Positions 45,489 to 57,344 of a stretch of DNA of 64,000 nt are shown here, piece by piece; positions within the stretch are counted from its first letter, which is position 1; each line of letters starts with the position of its first letter. The notes under the pieces are model-generated. The model made no database searches, was not told where the DNA came from, and saw only the letters and a program-made list of their open reading frames with translations. Location of the stretch: assembly GCA_007750655.1 (NCBI GenBank), contig CP036290.1, positions 434,001-498,000 of the forward strand, given 5' to 3'. Position numbers and translations under genes: made by a program. Origin of the DNA: Rohdeia mirabilis (GTDB taxonomy: Bacteria > Planctomycetota > UBA1135 > GCA-002686595).

Positions 45489-45849
45489 GCTCGCCCTCCG
45501 GAGCCTGAGCCGGTTCGCCCGTGCCGGGGTCTCGCGGGCCGCCGAACGGGGCTCGGCGCCCTTCCCGGGGTCGTAGGACGCTCCGGCACTCTTCTCTCGT
45601 TCCGATCCCATGCCCCTTGGACCGTCGTCGCGGCGCCGGGTTGCAGGTTTCGAGCTGCAAGACAGCGAATCGACCGGCGTCTCACCGCGCGCGATGAGGT
45701 GCGGCAGATCGAGAACTCACCGGGCCGAACGGGCGGACCCCGGATCGGCCCAAAGGACCTCCGCATCGTCCGTGACATTGGATTCGCGGCTCGCCGGGGC
45801 GCGCTCCCACCGACACCTGGCCTCCACGCGTCCGCCTCGGCCGACGACC
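45489..45849. other. 361-bp spacer, no gene supported
   Basis: Open frames here are Arg-rich extensions of the flanking genes with no recognisable motif. No clear promoter box at leaderless spacing precedes the lipoprotein at 45850. I see no repeat or strong hairpin. Confidence 0.5.
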
Positions 45850-47391
45850 ATGGCCGGCGGCCGCCGGTGCCTGATCGCTGCGCTCGGTCTCTTGACCGCG
45901 ACACTGGGGGCGTGCTCGGCCGACCAGGCCCCGCCGATGGCGACGGACGAAGGACGCCCGGTCTTCCAGCTCGCCGACCTGCGCACGACCGAGCCCGTCG
46001 TCGTCCGCGGCCGCATCCTCGACGCGGACGGTCGCCCGATCGTGGGCGTGGAGCTCGCGCTCGCCGTGCCACTCGAGTTCGAAGGCCGGACGACGGTCTG
46101 GTACGACGCGCCGCGCGAGGCCGACGTGCTGACCGATGTCGACGGGCGCTTCGAAGGAACGTTCGATCCGCCGATCGGGATGTCCGACGTGACGCTCGGG
46201 CTGGTGTTCGACTGGGGCCGCAGCGAGGTTGCGGTGGTGCCGCGCCCGCTCCCGGAAGAGGCGTTGTTCGCGCTCGAGAACACGCGCCAGGTGCGCGTCC
46301 TCGTTCATCACCCGCGCCACGACGAGGTGCGGCGCCGCCTGCGCGCAGATCTTGCTCGAGGGGACGGTCCGCATCGTCCGCTGCCGCACTTCGAGGTGAT
46401 CGACGTCGTGGTCGAGCGCGACGAAGCTTGCGAGGTGCGCCTGTGGCTCGACGGACCGCTCGCGAGTCGTGAGCCGCAGCTGCTCGCGAGTCGCACGGTC
46501 GACTGGAGCAGCGGCGACGAGGACGGCGTGCTGGAAGTGGATCTCCACCCGCTGCTCGAGGTGCGTGAGGTCGAGGTGCGATTCGTGGGCGAGGGGGCCT
46601 GGGGCGGAGTTGGTCCAGTGGTCCTCGTTCACACACCGACGGGAAGGATCGTGGCGAGCGCGCTCGACTCGGTGCGGGCGAACGACTACGCGCAGTCCTG
46701 GCGAGCGCACTTCGATGCGGGATTCGGCTTCGATGTCGACGAGAGCGTGTGGCGAATCACGACGGCGTTCAGCTATGCGGGTGAGGGAGTCATATTCGAA
46801 CTCTGGAGGGCACTGAATCCGGGAAAGGACCCCGGTGAACCCAGCAGTGCCGAGCGAATCGTCGCCGTCGCCCTGCCCGAGGAGCTCGAAGCGTGCGAGC
46901 CGCGCGCGATGGGTTGGATGGTTCGCGATCGCGGTATCGGGGGCGACGGCGCTCATTGGTTCGAGCTCGAGATGAACGTCTCGATCCTGGGGGCCGAGGT
47001 CGTCGTCGATCGCGCACGCCTTCCTGAACGGTCGGTCCTCGTGGCGGCGATCGGTGGCGGAGGTTCTGGATTCGTCCACGGCCTGCCCACGCGGAAGCGG
47101 ACCTGGAACGAAATGAGCCATCCGATCCCCCGGCCGCGCGAGAAGCTCGTGCGCTCGCCCAACGCGGCCCAGTGGGAGTGGAGCGTCGCGGGCGTCGTCG
47201 AGCCGGAGGACCGCGGCGCCAACCTGTCCGGACTGTGGCTCTTCACCAACGCCTCTGGCTACGTTCCCGTCCCCTCCGCCGGCACGACGCTCACCTGGAA
47301 CGATGCGGGCACGGGCGTCGAGCTGAGGGTTCCCGACGAGGTGGCAGACGCGTGGAGCGTCGCTGTACGGGGCGTGCGCGATGCGCGCTGA
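45850..47391 (+). CDS. Lipoprotein with carboxypeptidase-regulatory-like domain
   Basis: This 513-residue lipoprotein has the signal L-I-A-A-L-G-L-L-T-A-T-L-G-A-C, with lipidated Cys at 22. The first domain reads V-V-V-R-G-R-I-L-D-A-D-G-R-P-I-V-G-V-E, then D-V-D-G-R-F, the classic carboxypeptidase-regulatory-like (transthyretin-like) repeat. The remaining 400 residues are beta-rich with motifs such as V-R-V-L-V-H-H-P and V-R-F-V-G-E-G-A-W. They recall the array proteins in composition but lack their C-terminal T-G-x-P-G-S ending. A Gly-rich I-G-G-G-G-S-G-F-V-H-G stretch lies near 400. ATG 45850 is the start that gives a signal peptide. Function unknown. Confidence 0.8.
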   Translation: MAGGRRCLIAALGLLTATLGACSADQAPPMATDEGRPVFQLADLRTTEPVVVRGRILDADGRPIVGVELALAVPLEFEGRTTVWYDAPREADVLTDVDGRFEGTFDPPIGMSDVTLGLVFDWGRSEVAVVPRPLPEEALFALENTRQVRVLVHHPRHDEVRRRLRADLARGDGPHRPLPHFEVIDVVVERDEACEVRLWLDGPLASREPQLLASRTVDWSSGDEDGVLEVDLHPLLEVREVEVRFVGEGAWGGVGPVVLVHTPTGRIVASALDSVRANDYAQSWRAHFDAGFGFDVDESVWRITTAFSYAGEGVIFELWRALNPGKDPGEPSSAERIVAVALPEELEACEPRAMGWMVRDRGIGGDGAHWFELEMNVSILGAEVVVDRARLPERSVLVAAIGGGGSGFVHGLPTRKRTWNEMSHPIPRPREKLVRSPNAAQWEWSVAGVVEPEDRGANLSGLWLFTNASGYVPVPSAGTTLTWNDAGTGVELRVPDEVADAWSVAVRGVRDAR

Positions 47392-47424
47392 TCAGGTCGC
47401 GGGCCTCACGCGAACCGCTGCCGC

Positions 47425-47430
47425 TACACT
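47425..47430 (+). promoter_or_regulatory. Possible -10 box TACACT
   Basis: TACACT ends 33 nt before the GTG of the LapA gene at 47464. This is a short-leader arrangement, weaker than the leaderless boxes. Confidence 0.3.
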
Positions 47431-47463
47431 GCCCGGCGTCCCGCGCTCCCCGACCCACCACGA

Positions 47464-47679
47464 GTGAAGAAAGTCCGCCACACAGCCGCCATCGTTCTCG
47501 CCGTCCTCGCGGTCATCGTCGTGTTCCAGAACACGGAGTCGGTCAAGACGGAGCTGCTGTTCGCGACGGTCACCATGCCGCTCGCGCTGCTCTTGTTCGT
47601 GACGCTCTTGATCGGCGGCGTGTGCGGTCTGATCGTCGGGCACCGGTGGGCGAAGAACGGCAAGGACGCCGAGAGCTGA
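47464..47679 (+). CDS. LapA family (DUF1049) inner-membrane protein
   Basis: This 71-residue protein has two membrane helices, about 7-20 (A-A-I-V-L-A-V-L-A-V-I-V-V-F) and 37-58. The connecting F-Q-N-T-E-S-V-K-T-E-L-L-F is the signature of the LapA/DUF1049 family. In enterobacteria the related LapA works with LapB in controlling lipopolysaccharide synthesis through LpxC; no lapB is adjacent here. The start is GTG, with no Shine-Dalgarno sequence. The Nei2-like gene follows after 51 bp. Confidence 0.85.
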   Translation: MKKVRHTAAIVLAVLAVIVVFQNTESVKTELLFATVTMPLALLLFVTLLIGGVCGLIVGHRWAKNGKDAES

Positions 47680-47730
47680 GGAGCGACGACGTTCGCGCCG
47701 ACCGCACGGCCGGACCTTTCACCACCGCCG

Positions 47731-48675
47731 ATGCCCGAAGGCGACACGATCCACACGCTGGCGGGCGCGCTGCGGCCGGAACTCGTCGGTGAGAGACTCG
47801 TCGGCGGTCGCGTGCACGGGCACGCGGATCTGCGACTCGACGGGCGACGCGTGGAAGGGCTCGACGTGCACGGGAAGCACCTGTTCGTGCGGCTGTCGGC
47901 GCGGGGCGACGAGCCGGGGCACCGTGACGCGGGACGCGTTGATGCAGGAAGTGGCGCGGCGAGGCACGGTGCAGCCGAGCGCGGCGGACCGCAGCTGAAC
48001 GACGCTCGGATCGACGGCCCGCTGGTCGTGCAGAGCCACCTCGGTCTGCACGGAGCGTGGCATCGCTACCGACCCGGCGAAACCTTTGCGGCGGGTCGCG
48101 CTCTCGGGCCGGGAACGATCGTGCTCGAGACCGCACGGCGCGTGTACGTCTGCTTCCGGCCGAAGGAGGTCGCGGTGTTCGACGGTGACGACGCCGGGCG
48201 TTTGGTGCGCGCGCGACAGCTCGGGCCCGACCTCGTGACGGGCGCGCCGACCGCCACCGACCTCGCGCCGCGGATCGCGCGTTTCGTCGGGTCCGACGCG
48301 CCGCTCGTCGACTTGCTGCTCGACCAGCGCGTGGCCTGCGGCATCGGGAACGTGTACGCCAGCGAGCTCCTCTTCGACCGGCGGCTGCACCCCCTCGAGC
48401 CCGTCGCGTCGCTCGCGGCCGCGCGGCTCGCCGACCTCTACCGGCGCGCGCACCAGTTGCTCGCGGCGAACGTCGGCGCCGGACCGCGCGTGACCCGCGG
48501 CGAGCGCGACGGCCGCGGCCACCTGGCGGTCTACGGGCGCGCCGGCCAGCCCTGCCTGGTCTGCGGGACACCGATCGAAGCGGCTCACATCGGTCGCGGC
48601 CGCCGCATCACGTCCTGGTGCCCGACCTGTCAGGTACGCGGATCGGCGAATCGTGGCACCATCTCGTCGTCATGA
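47731..48675 (+). CDS. Nei2-like Fpg/Nei family DNA glycosylase with insertion
   Basis: This 314-residue protein begins M-P-E-G-D-T-I-H-T-L-A, the start of the Nei2 branch (catalytic Pro2, Glu3). A-C-G-I-G-N-V-Y-A-S-E-L-L is the helix-two-turn-helix, and the zinc finger has C275, C278, C297 and C300. Between H-L-F-V-R-L-S and V-V-Q-S-H-L-G-L-H-G, where homologues have a short turn, about 38 Gly/Ala/Arg/Asp-rich residues (about 58-97) are inserted in frame. The C-terminal 14 residues after the finger are an extra tail. It should remove oxidised bases. Its TGA overlaps the ATG of the next gene. Confidence 0.9.
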   Translation: MPEGDTIHTLAGALRPELVGERLVGGRVHGHADLRLDGRRVEGLDVHGKHLFVRLSARGDEPGHRDAGRVDAGSGAARHGAAERGGPQLNDARIDGPLVVQSHLGLHGAWHRYRPGETFAAGRALGPGTIVLETARRVYVCFRPKEVAVFDGDDAGRLVRARQLGPDLVTGAPTATDLAPRIARFVGSDAPLVDLLLDQRVACGIGNVYASELLFDRRLHPLEPVASLAAARLADLYRRAHQLLAANVGAGPRVTRGERDGRGHLAVYGRAGQPCLVCGTPIEAAHIGRGRRITSWCPTCQVRGSANRGTISSS

Positions 48676-49133
48676 GCATCGTCGACTTCACACCCATCAG
48701 CGCCGCGATCGGAGGCGTCTGCATCGGCGCCGCCGCGGCGCTCCTGCTCGCGCTCAACGGCAAGATCGCCGGCATGAGCGGCATGGTCGCGCGGCTGTTC
48801 ACCGGCAGCATCGCCGACCGACTCTGGCGCAGCGTGTTCCTGATCGGACTCGTCGCCGGCGCCGCGCTCGTCTTCGCCGCCTGGGACCCGTCGCGCACCT
48901 TCCGGATCGACACGCTCCCGGGGATCGGCGGTCACCGCTGGATCACCGTCGCCATTGCGGGCCTGCTCGTGGGGTTCGGCACGCGCCTCGGCGGCGGCTG
49001 CACGAGCGGCCACGGGATCTGCGGCATGGCTGCGGGCTCGCGCCGCTCGATCGCGGCCGTCCTCGTCTTCATGGCGAGCGGCGCGGCCATCGTCTACCTC
49101 TACCGCCACGTCGTCCTGGCGCAGGTCGGATGA
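48672..49133 (+). CDS. YeeE/YedE family transporter, first half-protein
   Basis: This 153-residue membrane protein has about four helices and matches the N-terminal half of the thiosulfate transporter family (YeeE/YedE, TsuA). G-T-R-L-G-G-G-C-T-S-G-H-G-I-C-G carries the conserved cysteine motif thought to handle the sulfur species. The two-gene split form is common. Its ATG overlaps the nei2 stop (ATGA) and its stop overlaps the start of the second half (ATGA), so all three are coupled. The substrate is probably thiosulfate or a related sulfur compound. Confidence 0.88.
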   Translation: MSIVDFTPISAAIGGVCIGAAAALLLALNGKIAGMSGMVARLFTGSIADRLWRSVFLIGLVAGAALVFAAWDPSRTFRIDTLPGIGGHRWITVAIAGLLVGFGTRLGGGCTSGHGICGMAAGSRRSIAAVLVFMASGAAIVYLYRHVVLAQVG

Positions 49134-49552
49134 GCAAGATCTGGTTCACGCTCCTGCCCGGACTCCTGTTCGGGATCGGCCTCGCGATCAGCGGGATGAC
49201 CGACCCCGCGAAGGTCGTCAACTTTCTCGACTTCGCGGGGACGTGGGACCCGAGCCTCGCGTTCGTGATGGGCGGCGGACTCGCGACGTTCGCTCTGCTG
49301 CGACGCGTCGTGCTGCGGCGGACCGCACCCGTTCTGGGCGGTTCGTTCCCCCGATCGGTCGACCGGACCGTCGACGCGCGCCTCGTGATCGGCTCGGCGC
49401 TCTTCGGCGCCGGGTGGGGGCTGGCGGGCTTCTGTCCGGGTCCCGCCGTCGCGAACCTCGCCTCGGGGCACTGGGAAGCCTTGGTCTTCGTGGTGGCGAT
49501 GCTCGTCGGGATGCGCGCCGCTCAGTTGCTGTTCGGGCTCGATCGAGCCTGA
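49130..49552 (+). CDS. YeeE/YedE family transporter, second half-protein
   Basis: This 140-residue partner has G-L-A-I-S-G-M-T-D-P-A-K-V near the start and G-A-G-W-G-L-A-G-F-C-P-G-P-A near residue 90, which is the second conserved cysteine motif of the family. About four helices are present. The 3' end overlaps the convergent acyltransferase gene by 31 bp, so the two transcripts share complementary 3' ends. Confidence 0.88.
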   Translation: MSKIWFTLLPGLLFGIGLAISGMTDPAKVVNFLDFAGTWDPSLAFVMGGGLATFALLRRVVLRRTAPVLGGSFPRSVDRTVDARLVIGSALFGAGWGLAGFCPGPAVANLASGHWEALVFVVAMLVGMRAAQLLFGLDRA

Positions 49553-50981
49553 GCGCAGACGCCCTCGGGAACCGTCGCGCGATCGACGCTGGAGCGAACG
49601 AGCGTGCGCTTCCGGCCGGGAAAGCGTCGACGCAACCACGCCTGCGACGGCGCTTCGAGCTTGCGCGTCAGGAGCGACGCGAGCTTGGTCGAGAGCCAGA
49701 CTGCGATGACCACCATCGCCAGGTAGTGCCACAACGTCACTCCGTCGAGATTCTGACCGAGGCGGGCGACGAAGTCCTTGCGGTCGAAGGCACCCGGCGC
49801 GAACGACTCGGTGTCGAGGGCGGTTCGCAGGACGCTGGGCGAGAAGACGACGAGCGCCGCGGGCAGGAGGCACGCGAAGTGGAAGAGGTAGATCGAGTAG
49901 ATCCCGGACGAGATCGGCTGCCACAACCGCAGCGCGAGTCCGCGGCCGAGGACTCCGGCGAAGCCGCGTTCCTGGTGGAGGACCGCGAGCAGCAGCGCGA
50001 GCACGCTCAACCCCAGAACGGCGCGTTGGACCGTCCAGAACCAGTGCCAGGCCTGCGGGCCGAACCACGCGTACACCGCGCCTTCGGGGTCGTGCAGCGG
50101 CAGCGAACCGCTCGCGAAGAAGAGCACGACGCCGAGCGCGGCGACGGCTCCGGCGCGCGCGGGTGAGCGCAGGAATGCCGCCACGCGATCGCGGTGCACC
50201 GTGACGAGGATCGCCCCGACCAGGCCGAGCAGGAACGGCGTCAGGCGGTACCAGGTCAGGTAGTAGAGGTCCTTCTGGATCTCCGGCGCCGATCCGCCGA
50301 ACACCAGCTCGTAGTACGGCTGGGTGTAGCTGGAGACGTCGCCCGACAGGGCCGCGTAGCGCGGTGCGACGCTCGCGATCGTGAGCACGATGCCGACCAA
50401 CAGCGGACGCCCCGATCGCAGGAGCGCCCAGACGACGAAAGGCAGCGCCAGGAAGACCTGCATCATCACCTCGAGCGACCAGCCGACCGGGATGTAGTTC
50501 CTCCCCGCGTGGCTGCCGATCTCGAAGTACCCGGCCGCGCGCGAGACGAACAAGAGGTTCGCCAGGACGCGGTCGGGATGCAGGCTGCGTCCGATCGAGT
50601 AGACGGCCAGCGCCAACAGGAACAGCGGGACGATCCGACTGACCCGCCGCACGTAGAACTGACCGAAGTCGATCGAGCCGTAGCGCAGGTGCTCGCGGAT
50701 CAGGATGTACGAGAGCAGGAAGCCGGAGGCCAGGAAGACGATCTCGGAACCGAGCGCCTGCCAGACGATGTTGAGGACCTGCGGCAAGCCGTGGATGAAG
50801 CGCTCGAGGGGCTCACGCGGCAGGAGCTTCGTCGTCAGGAACGCGGCGTGGAACGCGACGACCAGGACGATGCCGAGGGCTCGGATGCCGTCGACGACGC
50901 GGCGTTGGTGCGCACCGTCGAGCAGCCAACCGCCGGCGGCCACGGCGTCGGGTTCGGGGGCGGATGTCGTGCTCGTCTGGC

Positions 50982-50985
<4 letters not shown>
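49522..50985 (-). CDS. Acyltransferase family 3 (OafA/OatA-like) membrane protein
   Basis: This 487-residue protein has about ten membrane helices. Near the N-terminus V-D-G-I-R-A-L-G-I-V-L-V-V-A-F-H contains the conserved Arg35 and catalytic His46 of membrane O-acyltransferases. V-G-W-S-L-E-V-M-M-Q and Y-S-I-Y-L-F-H-F are later family motifs. Such enzymes O-acylate surface polysaccharides, peptidoglycan or secondary metabolites; the acceptor is unknown. The GTG start overlaps the regulator's stop (GTGA), making it the last gene of the kinase-regulator operon. Its C-terminal tail after R-R-R-F-P-G-R-K-R is basic and cytoplasmic. Confidence 0.9.
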
Positions 50986-53836
<2,851 letters not shown>

Positions 53837-53842
53837 GCGGCG

Positions 53843-53848
53843 AGTCTA
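53843..53848 (-). promoter_or_regulatory. -10-like box TAGACT overlapping a stop codon
   Basis: On the minus strand TAGACT begins with the TAG stop of the FAD oxidoreductase gene and ends 6 nt before the kinase GTG at 53836. Confidence 0.55.
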
Positions 53849-55123
53849 TCGAGCCGTCGTGGGCGTCGGAGCGGCGGATCGGCCGGCAGCGGGCCCCGAG
53901 ACCACCCGGCGCGTGGTGAGCACGTCGAGCCACACGCTCGGGCGCAGCAGTTCGCGCGGCGGGACCGACGTGCCGGTCATGCCCATCATCAGGTCGGTCA
54001 TCCGCGGCCGAGCCTCGAGCAGTCGCAGGATGCCGCTGGCGATCCGTGGGTGCCGCAGACTGCGCTGGAGCATCAGACCCATGGCGCGGCGGTGCATGAA
54101 CTCCCGGCGTCGCGCGCGTCGATAGGGTTCGAGCGCCAGCCTGTCGCAGCGGCCGGTCGACAGTGCGGGCACGAGACTCTCGGCCAGGAGGGCCGCGCCG
54201 CGCATCGCGAAGAACAGGCCTTCGCCGGTCATCGGGTCGATGTAGCCGCAGGCGTCGCCGACGAGCGCCGCGCCGTCGAACGTCTGGGCGGTGGTCGTCG
54301 TGGCGAGCGGTCCGCAGGCGAGGATCGCCTGATCGGGCGCGAAGGTGAGGCGTTCGCGCAGTTCGGGCGCGCGAGCCAGGTGGTCGTCGAGACAGGCTCG
54401 CAGCGCCGGTCGGCCACCGGGGAGATCGGCGCGGTCGATGACGAGGTTGAGCGTCGCCTGCCCGCCCTCGACCGGCGCGATCGCGAAGTAGCCGCCTTCG
54501 ACGTAGTGGACCTCGGCGTGCCCCGCGAAGGGCGACCCGTCCACGCGCGTCGAGAGCGCGATCCGATCCAGCCACGGGATCTTCTGGTGCACGCCGAGCG
54601 AGCGCGCGACGCGGCTGCCGATCCCGTCGGCGCCGACCGTGAAGCGCGCGCGCAGTTCGAACGGCTCGCCGTCGACGTCGGTGCCGGCGACGCCCAGCAC
54701 CGCCGCGCTCTCGTCCCGCAGGACCCGCGCGACGGACCAGTTCTCGCGCACCTCGACACCCGCTCCGCGCGCGGCGTCGATGGCGGCCGCGTCGAGTCGT
54801 TCGCGGCCCAACGCCCGGCCTTCTTCCGCCTGTGCCTCGGCGCGTCCGATGCGACCGAAGCGTCCGCTCGCGTGGCGGCCGTAGCCGTAGAGTTCGGCGC
54901 GCGCGACCGGCTGGGCGCCGAGTTCGAGCACGCGCTCGAGCAGTCCGACCTGTTCGAGCAACGGCAGACACTCCGGGCCCATGAACTCGCCGCAGGGCTT
55001 CGCACGCGGGAAGCGCTTGCGGTCGAGCAGGACCACCGAGCGGCCCGCGCGCGCGAGGCGCAGGGCGAGGTGGGAGCCGGCGGGGCCGCCGCCGACGATG
55101 ATCACGTCGTAGGTGTCGGACAT
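53846..55123 (-). CDS. FAD-dependent oxidoreductase, geranylgeranyl-reductase type
   Basis: This 425-residue flavoprotein has the dinucleotide fold D-V-I-I-V-G-G-G-P-A-G-S at 6-17. R-A-K-P-C-G-E-F-M-G lies near 41-49, the C-G-E motif of the geranylgeranyl reductase family. G-A-D-G-I-G-S-R-V-A is at about 164-173, and the second FAD motif G-D-A-C-G-Y-I-D-P-M-T-G-E-G begins at 289. Relatives reduce isoprenoid chains or hydroxylate aromatic rings. Next to a type III PKS and two methyltransferases, ring oxidation of a phenolic lipid (as with SrsC of Streptomyces) is the likelier role. Its start lies 22 nt inside the MMPL gene, so the two are coupled. Confidence 0.88.
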   Translation of the reverse strand: MSDTYDVIIVGGGPAGSHLALRLARAGRSVVLLDRKRFPRAKPCGEFMGPECLPLLEQVGLLERVLELGAQPVARAELYGYGRHASGRFGRIGRAEAQAEEGRALGRERLDAAAIDAARGAGVEVRENWSVARVLRDESAAVLGVAGTDVDGEPFELRARFTVGADGIGSRVARSLGVHQKIPWLDRIALSTRVDGSPFAGHAEVHYVEGGYFAIAPVEGGQATLNLVIDRADLPGGRPALRACLDDHLARAPELRERLTFAPDQAILACGPLATTTTAQTFDGAALVGDACGYIDPMTGEGLFFAMRGAALLAESLVPALSTGRCDRLALEPYRRARRREFMHRRAMGLMLQRSLRHPRIASGILRLLEARPRMTDLMMGMTGTSVPPRELLRPSVWLDVLTTRRVVSGPAAGRSAAPTPTTAR

Positions 55124-57126
55124 GGTTCGATGGTCGAGGGTACCGGCAGCGGGGCGCGCTTCCGCCCGCGGCGGCTCCTGAACAGCAAGGTCGCCGGCAG
55201 GAGCACCAGGTCGGCCACCAGGGCCAGCATCACCGTGCCCGAGGCGATGATCGAGAACTCGACGGTGGTCGCGAGTTCGCCCAGGCCGGCGGTGGCGAAG
55301 CCGGTGGCCAGGACCACGGTCGTGACGACGATGGCGCGACTCGTGCGGGTGAACGCCTCGGTGACGGCGCTCCGCGGTCGGGCTCCGACGCGCCGAGCGC
55401 GGTGGTAGGCGTGCAGGAAGTGGATCGTGTCGTCGACGACCAGTCCGAGGAACACCGTTCCGATCATCGCGGTGGACGTGGACAGCGGGCGGCCGCTCAG
55501 GACCAGTCCGCCGTAGAGCGCGGCGATCGGCACGGCGTTCGGGATCAGGCCGAGCAGTGCGAGGCGCCAGTCGCGGAACGCGGCGAGCAGCGCGACGAGG
55601 ATCACGCCGAGCATCAGCACGAGGCTGCGCCGTTGGTCGCGGACGAGCTCCTGCGAGTCGCGCGAGACGCGCACCGCGGGCCCGGTCACGCGCGCGCTCG
55701 CGAGTCCGCGTTCGTGGGCGCGGGTCTCCGTGAAGGCGAACAGCTCCTCGCGCTGGTCCGACTCGCTCGGTCGCAGGAGGACGTTCACCAGCACGCTGCC
55801 CGACTCCGCGCGTCGCGGCGGTTCGGCGAGTCCCGCCACGAGTTCGTGACCGGCGAGGTCGGACGCCAGACCGAGGACGGCGAACATGTTCGGTGCCGCT
55901 GCTCCCGGTTCGGCGGGGACGAGGACCTCGAACGTCTCGATCGCGCCCAGGTGTTCGCCGATGTGCGCGGTCTCGGTCCGGAAGCGGTGTTCGGGCGGCA
56001 GGACGCGTTCGGGATTCGTGGCGACGTGCACCTTCGTGGCGAGCGTCGCCAGCGCGACGAGCGCGATCACCGAGAACGCGACGATCGGCCGCGCGCGGCG
56101 GTCGAGCAGGCGCGCCAGCCACTTCGCGGTCGCGCGCGGCGGACGCGTGGCGCGCGAGGCGTGGCGATCGACGACGACCGTGAGTCGCAGCCAGCTCGGG
56201 ACGATGGCCACGGTCCACGCGAAGGCGACCAGTACGCCGAACGCCGCCGTCCAGCCGAGCGTGCGCACGGCGGGGATCGAGTTCGGCGTCAGAGCGAGGA
56301 ACCCCGCCGCCGTCGTGGCCGCGGTCAGGAACAGTGGCCGGCGCAGTCGCCGCGCGGCCTCGGTCGGCGCGTCCTTCGGCGCGTGTCCCGCGAACAACAG
56401 GTCGAGGTGGCGTTGCACCAGGTGCACGGCCGCGGCCACGCCCACGGTCAGGAGCAGCGGAGCGAGCAACGACGAGACCGGGTCGATCTCGAGTCCCATG
56501 GACCGCTCGAGCAGTCCGACGGTCCCGACCGCTCCGGCGCCGGGCAGGAGAGCCGCGAGCGCCAACGAAGGGCGACGGAAGAGCGCGAGCAGCACCAGCA
56601 CGAGCACCAGAACGATCGCCGGCACGACGCGCCGTTGCTCCGCGGCCAGCGCGTGCGCGATCGCCACTTCGCCGACCGGTTGGCCCGTGATCGACAGGAC
56701 GTGGGTCGCCGGTGCGTCGCGGCGCAGCCCGTCGACCACCTGCTCGAGCGCCGCGTGATCGCCCGCCAGGACGATGGCCACGTACAGCGCGCTCGTGTCG
56801 CTCTCGGGCAGGAGGCGACACTCGGCCACGTCCGGGTGTTCGTGCATGCCGTCGAGCCACGCCGCGATCTCGGGGTCGTCCGTCCGGCAGGTCACGGCGG
56901 CGCCGCGGGCTTCCAGCATCGCGAGCACGACCTGTTCACGACCGAACTCCTCTTCGCGCCGGTCCTGGACGGCCGCGTCGATCGTGCCGGTCGACTTCAT
57001 CGAACCGTTGGCCAGGTCGAGCGGGAGCTGGCTGTGCAGGTACGCGCCGACGCCCGCCACCAGGAGCGCCAGTGCGACGCGCAGGATGTCGGCCCAGCGG
57101 CTCGGGGTCGGTCGGTCGCGATGCAC
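55102..57126 (-). CDS. MMPL/RND family lipid exporter
   Basis: This 674-residue protein has about 12 membrane helices in two repeats. Each repeat has one large periplasmic loop followed by a five-helix bundle, as in MMPL and HpnN transporters. L-A-P-L-L-L-T-V-G-V-A-A-A-V-H-L lies in the first repeat and F-L-G-L-V-V-D-D-T-I-H-F-L-H in the second; the second Asp pair is the likely proton-relay site. The frame is open further upstream, but that part is Arg-rich, so I start at GTG 57126, directly before the first helix (I-L-R-V-A-L-A-L-L-V-A-G). It probably exports the lipid made by this cluster. Confidence 0.88.
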   Translation of the reverse strand: MHRDRPTPSRWADILRVALALLVAGVGAYLHSQLPLDLANGSMKSTGTIDAAVQDRREEEFGREQVVLAMLEARGAAVTCRTDDPEIAAWLDGMHEHPDVAECRLLPESDTSALYVAIVLAGDHAALEQVVDGLRRDAPATHVLSITGQPVGEVAIAHALAAEQRRVVPAIVLVLVLVLLALFRRPSLALAALLPGAGAVGTVGLLERSMGLEIDPVSSLLAPLLLTVGVAAAVHLVQRHLDLLFAGHAPKDAPTEAARRLRRPLFLTAATTAAGFLALTPNSIPAVRTLGWTAAFGVLVAFAWTVAIVPSWLRLTVVVDRHASRATRPPRATAKWLARLLDRRARPIVAFSVIALVALATLATKVHVATNPERVLPPEHRFRTETAHIGEHLGAIETFEVLVPAEPGAAAPNMFAVLGLASDLAGHELVAGLAEPPRRAESGSVLVNVLLRPSESDQREELFAFTETRAHERGLASARVTGPAVRVSRDSQELVRDQRRSLVLMLGVILVALLAAFRDWRLALLGLIPNAVPIAALYGGLVLSGRPLSTSTAMIGTVFLGLVVDDTIHFLHAYHRARRVGARPRSAVTEAFTRTSRAIVVTTVVLATGFATAGLGELATTVEFSIIASGTVMLALVADLVLLPATLLFRSRRGRKRAPLPVPSTIEPCPTPTT

Positions 57127-57344
57127 GCGGCGGACCAGGCAGAAAGTGTGCCGGTCGCCGGCTCGCTCGCGCGCGCCCCCGCGTGCGGACGAGGGGCGGT
57201 CGCGGCGCGTCGCCGGTCGCTCGCGCCTTTCAGAATCTTGAAAGCGGCTCACACATGTTGGAGTCGCTGCCGCCCGATCCCGCGCCGCACGGCCCTCGGA
57301 CGCGTTCCGTGGCGCTGGCACGCTCGTTGCCTTCCCGGTCCGCC

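Noticed and set aside
53846..56860. 1004-residue fusion ending in the FAD oxidoreductase
   Set aside because: The upstream part is an out-of-frame shadow of the MMPL transporter; the flavoprotein starts cleanly at ATG 55123 with its nucleotide fold.
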